Positions 59,484 through 64,000 of a DNA stretch of 64,000 nucleotides are shown piece after piece. The stretch spans positions 1 through 64,000 of the forward strand of contig JASCOE010000015.1 in NCBI GenBank assembly GCA_029959285.1, read 5' to 3'. The notes beneath the pieces were generated by a model. It was given only the letters and a program-made list of their open reading frames with translations, did not search any database and had not been told where the DNA came from. Positions within the stretch are counted from its first letter, which is position 1, and every line of letters begins with the position of its first letter. A program made the translations under genes and the position numbers. The stretch comes from Flavobacteriaceae bacterium PS02337 (GTDB lineage Bacteria > Bacteroidota > Bacteroidia > Flavobacteriales > Flavobacteriaceae).

Positions 59484-60329
59484 ATGAAAAAAGAAAATTT
59501 ATACGAACCTTTTACGGTTTCTTTTGAAACGCTAAATGAATATCCAGATGTTGGCGATCGTCATAATTTTTTCGAACTGGTTTATATTTTGGAAGGAACA
59601 GGAAGACAGTGTATTAATAAAAATATTTTTGAATACGATCCTGGTCATTTGTTTTTATTGACGCCGGAAGATTGTCATAATTTTACGATTGAAACTCAAA
59701 CTAAATTTTTCTTTTTGAGGTTTAATGATATTTATTTGAAAAATTCGAGTCTGCAGAATGAAAACATTCAGCGATTGGAATATATTCTTCAAAATGCGAA
59801 TCATCAGCCGGGTTGTATTTTAAAAAATGATCCTGACAAATGTTTGGTGAAAGTGATGATTGAAGCGATTTGCCGCGAACATCAGGATAAAGATGTTTAC
59901 AATCAGGAATTGATTCAGCAATTAGTTAATACGCTGATTATTATTGTGGCGAGAAATATTGCGAAATATCTTCCAGAACAAGTCACTATTTCTACAGAAG
60001 CTAAAGCAATGGATATTCTGCAATACATTCAGAATAATATCTATTATCCTGAAAAGATTAAAGCAGAATCGATTAGCGATTATTTCGGAATTTCGAATAC
60101 GTATTTAGGACGTTATTTTAAAAAACATGCCAGTGAAACGATGCAGCAATATATTAGTAATTACAAAACGAAACTGATTGAACATCGTTTGCAATTCAGC
60201 GATAAGCGTATCAATGAAATTGCGTATGAATTTGGTTTTACTGATGAAAGCCATTTTAATAAATTCTTTAGAAAACAAAAAGGGTATAGTCCGTCTGAAT
60301 TTAGAAAGACGATTCGATTGAGTGCTTAA
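59484..60329 (+). CDS. AraC family transcriptional regulator
   Basis: A 281-residue regulator with an N-terminal cupin-type sensor (about 15-100; RHNFFELVYILEGTGRQCIN) and a C-terminal double HTH (about 185-278; SISDYFGISNTYLGRYFKKH, then INEIAYEFGFTDESHFNKFF and KGYSPSEFRK). It is divergent from the aldo/keto reductase, which is a probable target; the effector is not known. Confidence 0.94.
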   Translation: MKKENLYEPFTVSFETLNEYPDVGDRHNFFELVYILEGTGRQCINKNIFEYDPGHLFLLTPEDCHNFTIETQTKFFFLRFNDIYLKNSSLQNENIQRLEYILQNANHQPGCILKNDPDKCLVKVMIEAICREHQDKDVYNQELIQQLVNTLIIIVARNIAKYLPEQVTISTEAKAMDILQYIQNNIYYPEKIKAESISDYFGISNTYLGRYFKKHASETMQQYISNYKTKLIEHRLQFSDKRINEIAYEFGFTDESHFNKFFRKQKGYSPSEFRKTIRLSA

Positions 60330-60413
60330 AAACACGGATTTAACTAATTTTTACGAATTTTTTTTGCCGCGGATTTTGCGTTTTCGGAATGCGAATCAGT
60401 TTTATCGCGTACT

Positions 60414-61472
60414 TTAATTCTCTTTCCCAATAATAAAATCAAAATGCTCAGTTTTACCGGCTCTTAAATTGTTGATTTCATTTTGAACTAGTTCTTCTAA
60501 AGAATCGGCGACAATATTTCTGTCCCAAGATTCATTTTGAAGTTCAATAATTTGTCCAAATTTTCCTTTTGAAGCTGGATCTGTGTCAAAAAGTAAATAA
60601 TCTCCATTTCTTCCTGTTGCAAAGGGAATCCATTTTGGATTGGCGTAATTATTGGTTCGAATTTTTTCGAAATCTATTTCTTGTTCTGGTAAATCGTCTT
60701 CCTCAAATTGTAAATCTTGAATTGAATTCCATTCTTCCTTAATGTCTTCAAACGGAATAAGTTCATAACTCCAATTATTAACTCCAAATTGAAAAGTAGA
60801 AGTAACGGCATCATAATCTACATTTTGGACTTTGTAAAAGTTTACTAATGCAGATGGAATTTTGATTTCGTCTTCTAAAACAGAATGATTTTCTATGTCT
60901 TCGACAGAAATGCCATCTGTAAGATTGTAGTAATCATTATCAGTAGAAACAATTTTATTTACTTCTGAAATCCATTCTTGCCATAAAGATTCAAATGATT
61001 TGAATTCTGGATCGAGTGGAGCAGTGGTTTTTTTAGGTTTTTCTATTTGTTCGTAGGCCGAAATGTCAATTGCAGTAATTATTTCATCTTCTTTATCGAA
61101 CCAAACACTGGTTTTGTTAAGTATTAAAGCGCCTGTTTTATCTCCTTTAAAAAGTTTTACAACCTGACTTTTATTGTTCTCGTAGTAATGCAGTAATTCG
61201 TTTCCATCGAATAGAAATTCTCCAGAAAATGAATCTTTAGAACAATAATCATATTTGTTACAGACTAATTCCAACATTAAATGTTCTGCTTTTTCTCCTT
61301 CTTTAGAGAAAGCCATAATGCCTAAATTATCCCAAGTATAAATATGATTGTATTGTTTTTTGGTGTATCTATAATCTCCTAAAGCTTGTTTTAAAACTGT
61401 TATATCAATTGGAAATTCAATACTTACGCCATTAATCTGAAAGTCTTCTTTGGATAATTCAAGTTTTGTCAT
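60414..61472 (-). CDS. SMI1/KNR4 (SUKH)-domain protein with N-terminal extra domain
   Basis: A 352-residue acidic soluble protein. Residues ~1-140 form a beta-rich domain I do not recognise firmly (FQINGVSIEFPIDITVLKQA, YTWDNLGIMAFSKEGE). Residues ~165-350 show a SMI1/KNR4-type pattern (IPSALVNFYKVQNVDYDA, WIPFATGRNGDYLLFDTDPA, WDRNIVADSLEELVQNEI). SUKH proteins often act as immunity or binding modules, but no toxin gene is adjacent. It ends 28 bp after the NlpC/P60 gene's neighbour start region; the two may be co-transcribed. Confidence 0.75.
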   Translation of the reverse strand: MTKLELSKEDFQINGVSIEFPIDITVLKQALGDYRYTKKQYNHIYTWDNLGIMAFSKEGEKAEHLMLELVCNKYDYCSKDSFSGEFLFDGNELLHYYENNKSQVVKLFKGDKTGALILNKTSVWFDKEDEIITAIDISAYEQIEKPKKTTAPLDPEFKSFESLWQEWISEVNKIVSTDNDYYNLTDGISVEDIENHSVLEDEIKIPSALVNFYKVQNVDYDAVTSTFQFGVNNWSYELIPFEDIKEEWNSIQDLQFEEDDLPEQEIDFEKIRTNNYANPKWIPFATGRNGDYLLFDTDPASKGKFGQIIELQNESWDRNIVADSLEELVQNEINNLRAGKTEHFDFIIGKEN

Positions 61473-61499
61473 TTTACTTTTTTTGAAAGAAATTAGTAA

Positions 61500-62261
61500 T
61501 TAGATAATCTTTTTTATTACACGAAGTTTATGTGTGTGTTTGTTTAATTCTGGATTGTAAATTCCGGTATGATCTAAACGATCAATGCGAACTTTTCCAC
61601 TTGCGTGAATGATGTAATTATTGTCCATAATAATACCGACGTGAGTAATATTTCCTTCGTCATTGTCAAAAAAAGCTAAATCTCCTGCTTCACATTCTTC
61701 GATAAAACTTAACGGATCGCCTTCAAGTGCTTGTTGAGAGGCATCACGATGAATTTTATAACCGTTTAATTTGTAAACCATTTGAGTAAAACCAGAACAA
61801 TCGATTCCAAAAGGTGTTTTTCCGCCCCATAAATAAGGCGCGTTTAAATACATAAAAGCAGTTTTAATAAGAGCGCTTTTAGGTTTTATGCCGCTGGTTT
61901 TGGTTCCTTCAAAATCAAAATTAGAAGTATTGATTTCGCTATTATTTAAAAAAGATAAAGAAGCTCCAAGCGGAATAGGAAGCAGTACATTTTCAGGAGC
62001 AGTGATATAGTCAATCAAATCAGCGTTTAAAATGATAGCTTCTTTACTCAATTGATTAAATTGCTGTTCAGAAATTACCTGATATTGCTTAGAATCGACC
62101 CAACCAACATAATCGTCGAATTGAATTTTAATTTTAGCCCATTGATTTTGGCGTTCTAAAATTTCGATATGTTCGCCAAACAAAAGCTGTGTAACGATTT
62201 CACTTCTGTCGCTTGGTTCAGATCGAACAGGTACTATGGCAAGATTGCAAATTCCGAACAT
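61500..62261 (-). CDS. NlpC/P60 (C40) peptidoglycan endopeptidase with SH3-like domain
   Basis: A 253-residue cysteine peptidase. Residues ~8-60 are a bacterial SH3-type domain (EIVTQLLFGEHIEILERQNQ). Residues ~130-250 are the NlpC/P60 domain with catalytic Cys155 (GIDCSGF), His207 (ITHVGII) and third residue His219 (IIHASG). It is similar in layout to YkfC-type gamma-D-glutamyl-diamino-acid endopeptidases. No signal peptide is visible, so it may act on recycled muropeptides in the cytosol. Confidence 0.9.
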   Translation of the reverse strand: MFGICNLAIVPVRSEPSDRSEIVTQLLFGEHIEILERQNQWAKIKIQFDDYVGWVDSKQYQVISEQQFNQLSKEAIILNADLIDYITAPENVLLPIPLGASLSFLNNSEINTSNFDFEGTKTSGIKPKSALIKTAFMYLNAPYLWGGKTPFGIDCSGFTQMVYKLNGYKIHRDASQQALEGDPLSFIEECEAGDLAFFDNDEGNITHVGIIMDNNYIIHASGKVRIDRLDHTGIYNPELNKHTHKLRVIKKII

Positions 62262-62332
62262 TTAAGGCAATTTATAAGTTTAAAATTAGGAGTCATTACT
62301 TTCTAATAACTCCTAATTTTGGATGATATTAT

Positions 62333-63511
62333 TTAGGCTCTTTCAATAACAATTGCAGATGCGCCACCGCCACCGTTGCAAATTGCAGCCGCTCCGGTTT
62401 TTGCATTGTTTTGTTCTAAAACATTGATTAAAGTTACGATAATTCTAGCTCCCGAACAACCTAGCGGATGTCCTAAAGAAACAGCACCACCGTTTACGTT
62501 TACTTTATCGTTATCTAAATTTAAGATTTTCGCATTAGCCAAACCAACTACAGAAAAAGCTTCGTTAAATTCAAAATAATCAACATCTGAAATAGCGATT
62601 CCCGCTTTGTCTAAAGCTTTAGGCAGTGCTTTTGCTGGACTTGTTGTAAACCATTTTGGTTCTTGTGCAGCATCTGCGTATCCTTTTATGTATGCAAGAG
62701 GTTTTAATCCTAATGCATTTGCTTTTTCTTCAGACATTAAAATTAAAGCTGCAGCTCCGTCATTAATTGTTGAAGCGTTTGCGGCAGTAACAGTTCCGTC
62801 TTTTGTGAAAACAGCTCCCAAAGATGGAATCTTATCTAATTTTACATTAGTATATTCTTCGTCTTTTGAAAAGATAATTGGCTCGCCACGTCTTTGTGGT
62901 ACTTCAACGGGAACAACTTCATTATCAAATTTTCCAGCATCCCAGGCTTTTGCACTTCTTTCGTAAGATTGAATTGCGAAAGCATCTTGTTCTTCACGGC
63001 TGATGTTATATTCAGTTGCACATAAATCAGCGCAAACTCCCATTGCGTTGTTATCGTAAGCATCTGTCAAACCATCTTTTTGCATACCGTCAAGCATAGT
63101 TGCAGGACCAAATTTGTTTCCAGTACGCATTTGTACGTAATGAGGAATCAAGCTCATGCTTTCCATTCCGCCCGCTACCACAATCTCTGCGTCTCCGCAG
63201 GCAATTGCTTGAGCAGCAAACATTACAGCTTTCATTCCAGAGGCGCAAACTTTGTTTACTGTTGTAGCAGCAACTTCTTCAGACAAACCAGCAAAAAGCG
63301 CTGCTTGACGAGCTGGAGCTTGTCCAACGCCTGCCTGAATTACGTTCCCCATGAAAACTTCATCAACTAATTTTGGGTCTAGGTTAATTTTTTGAAGGGC
63401 TCCCTTTATAGCGGCAGCGCCTAATTTTGGAGCAGGTACAGTAGATAACCCTCCCATGAAACTTCCGATAGGTGTTCTAACGGCAGAAACGATAACAACT
63501 CTTTTGTTCAT
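62333..63511 (-). CDS. Acetyl-CoA C-acetyltransferase (thiolase)
   Basis: A 392-residue thiolase II-type enzyme that condenses or cleaves acetoacetyl-CoA. Catalytic Cys89 lies in VNKVCASGMK, His348 in GHPLGCSGAR and Cys378 in CNGGGGASA, with NEAFSVVGLAN before them. Length and motifs are those of biosynthetic-type acetyl-CoA acetyltransferases. It is single, and its start faces the tRNA cluster. Confidence 0.95.
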   Translation of the reverse strand: MNKRVVIVSAVRTPIGSFMGGLSTVPAPKLGAAAIKGALQKINLDPKLVDEVFMGNVIQAGVGQAPARQAALFAGLSEEVAATTVNKVCASGMKAVMFAAQAIACGDAEIVVAGGMESMSLIPHYVQMRTGNKFGPATMLDGMQKDGLTDAYDNNAMGVCADLCATEYNISREEQDAFAIQSYERSAKAWDAGKFDNEVVPVEVPQRRGEPIIFSKDEEYTNVKLDKIPSLGAVFTKDGTVTAANASTINDGAAALILMSEEKANALGLKPLAYIKGYADAAQEPKWFTTSPAKALPKALDKAGIAISDVDYFEFNEAFSVVGLANAKILNLDNDKVNVNGGAVSLGHPLGCSGARIIVTLINVLEQNNAKTGAAAICNGGGGASAIVIERA

Positions 63512-63686
63512 TTTCTGTTTAATATTAGTTATAAAGCAAATTTACTGTTTATTTGAATAAATTCAAATTTTGTGTAAAATAGGGTGATTTTAAATTCAAG
63601 ATGAAATTTTTGTTAATTCTATTCGTTTGATTGTGAAGCATTTTAAAAAAAAGATTAAAAAAACTTAAAAAAAAGCGCTGAAATAC

Positions 63687-63717
63687 TTGTGAGATATGGA
63701 ATGTTGTCTTACATTTG
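63687..63717 (+). promoter_or_regulatory. Promoter of the tRNA cluster
   Basis: TTG (63687-63689), 20-bp spacer, TACATTTG (63710-63717): a full match to the Bacteroidota consensus. It lies 32 bp before tRNA-Ser. Confidence 0.75.
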
Positions 63718-63749
63718 CAACCGCAAAACAGAACACGTTTCTTGAGCTT

Positions 63750-63833
63750 GGAGAGGTGCCAGAGCGGTAATGGAGCAGATTGCTAATCTGTCGACGGGTA
63801 ACCGTCGCCAGGGTTCGAGTCCCTGTCTCTCCG
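63750..63833 (+). tRNA. tRNA-Ser (GCT anticodon)
   Basis: A class II tRNA with acceptor stem GGAGAGG / TCTCTCC, anticodon stem-loop GCAGA-TTGCTAA-TCTGT giving GCT, a variable arm around CGACGGGTAACCGTCG, and T-arm GGGTTCGAGTCCC. CCA is not encoded. Confidence 0.95.
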
Positions 63834-63847
63834 CTTAATTTTGCCTT

Positions 63848-63922
63848 CGGGGTGTAGCGTAGCCCGGTTATCGCGCCTGCTTTGGGAGCAGGAGGTCGCA
63901 GGTTCGAATCCTGCCACCCCGA
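63848..63922 (+). tRNA. tRNA-Pro (TGG anticodon)
   Basis: Acceptor stem CGGGGTG / CACCCCG, anticodon stem-loop CCTGC-TTTGGGA-GCAGG giving TGG, and T-arm GCAGGTTCGAATCCTGC. CCA is not encoded. It starts 14 bp after tRNA-Ser. Confidence 0.95.
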
Positions 63923-63952
63923 CTAAACTTTACCATAAGTTTTAAAAGAAAT

Positions 63953-64000
63953 GGTTCCATAGCTCAGCTGGATAGAGCAACGCACTTCTAATGCGTAGGT
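63953..64000 (+). tRNA. tRNA-Arg (TCT anticodon), cut by window end
   Basis: Acceptor 5' strand GGTTCCA, D-arm GCTCAGCTGGATAGAGC, and anticodon stem-loop ACGCA-CTTCTAA-TGCGT giving TCT. The variable region, T-arm and 3' acceptor strand lie beyond 64000. Confidence 0.9.

Overview
The window is chromosomal DNA of a Flavobacterium-like member of the Bacteroidota. The evidence is low GC, SusC/SusD-type outer-membrane proteins, promoters of the TTG-N18-20-TAnnTTTG type, Lys/Asn-rich proteins with short lipoprotein or Sec signals, and many dispersed palindromic intergenic repeats. No transposase, integrase, phage gene or CRISPR array was seen.

Layout. 1-5 kb: M28 peptidase, DUF3667 membrane protein, dienelactone hydrolase, and an Lrp regulator divergent from rocD. 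5.1-24.5 kb (all minus strand): a sulfur block of two transcription units. The upstream unit is susC-susD-arylsulfatase, then a fatty-acid hydroxylase-type protein, rhodanese-thioredoxin, sulfatase, YeiH-type transporter and a third sulfatase. The downstream unit is epsC-cysK-srpI-cysteine desulfurase, i.e. a family 2A encapsulin shell with its cargo enzyme and the cysteine-making enzymes that feed it. 24.9-32.8 kb (plus strand): molybdenum-cofactor genes (moeA, mobA, moaD, moeB, moaE, moaCB, moaA) with cobA and a TauE/SafE permease. 33-52.4 kb: nitrate and nitrite assimilation. This holds a rubredoxin/half-sulfite-reductase protein, a single-chain nitrate reductase fused to its NADH-oxidising module, an Fnr-type regulator, a porin, NarK, a NarXL-like two-component system, DUF4202, nirD and nirB. 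52.6-63.5 kb: ordinary housekeeping and redox genes. 63.7-64 kb: tRNA-Ser, tRNA-Pro and a cut-off tRNA-Arg behind one promoter.

How the parts work together. Sulfatases would release sulfate from organosulfates imported through SusCD. Sulfur then passes to cysteine (EpsC, CysK), and the encapsulated desulfurase moves it from cysteine into a protein compartment. Both sulfur units start with near-identical copies of a control module: promoter, an operator-like TCTAT-N6-AGTAGA site at the start point, and a conserved stem-loop leader RNA. The susC copy is followed by a 10-codon ORF with three consecutive cysteine codons, a good candidate for cysteine-sensing translation-coupled control. In the nitrogen half, Moco and siroheme (CobA) biosynthesis supply nitrate reductase and NirB. 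The moeA, nasA, narK and nirB promoters share a site AAGTA-N4-TACTT (half-site only next to the nasA box) that abuts the -7 box, probably read by the Fnr-type protein encoded beside nasA. TACGTAT heptamers near narK, nirB and the response-regulator gene look like sites for the NarL-like protein.

The strongest candidates for new biology are the shared sulfur control module with its Cys-Cys-Cys leader peptide, and the composite nitrate-regulon promoter. The encapsulin family itself is already known.
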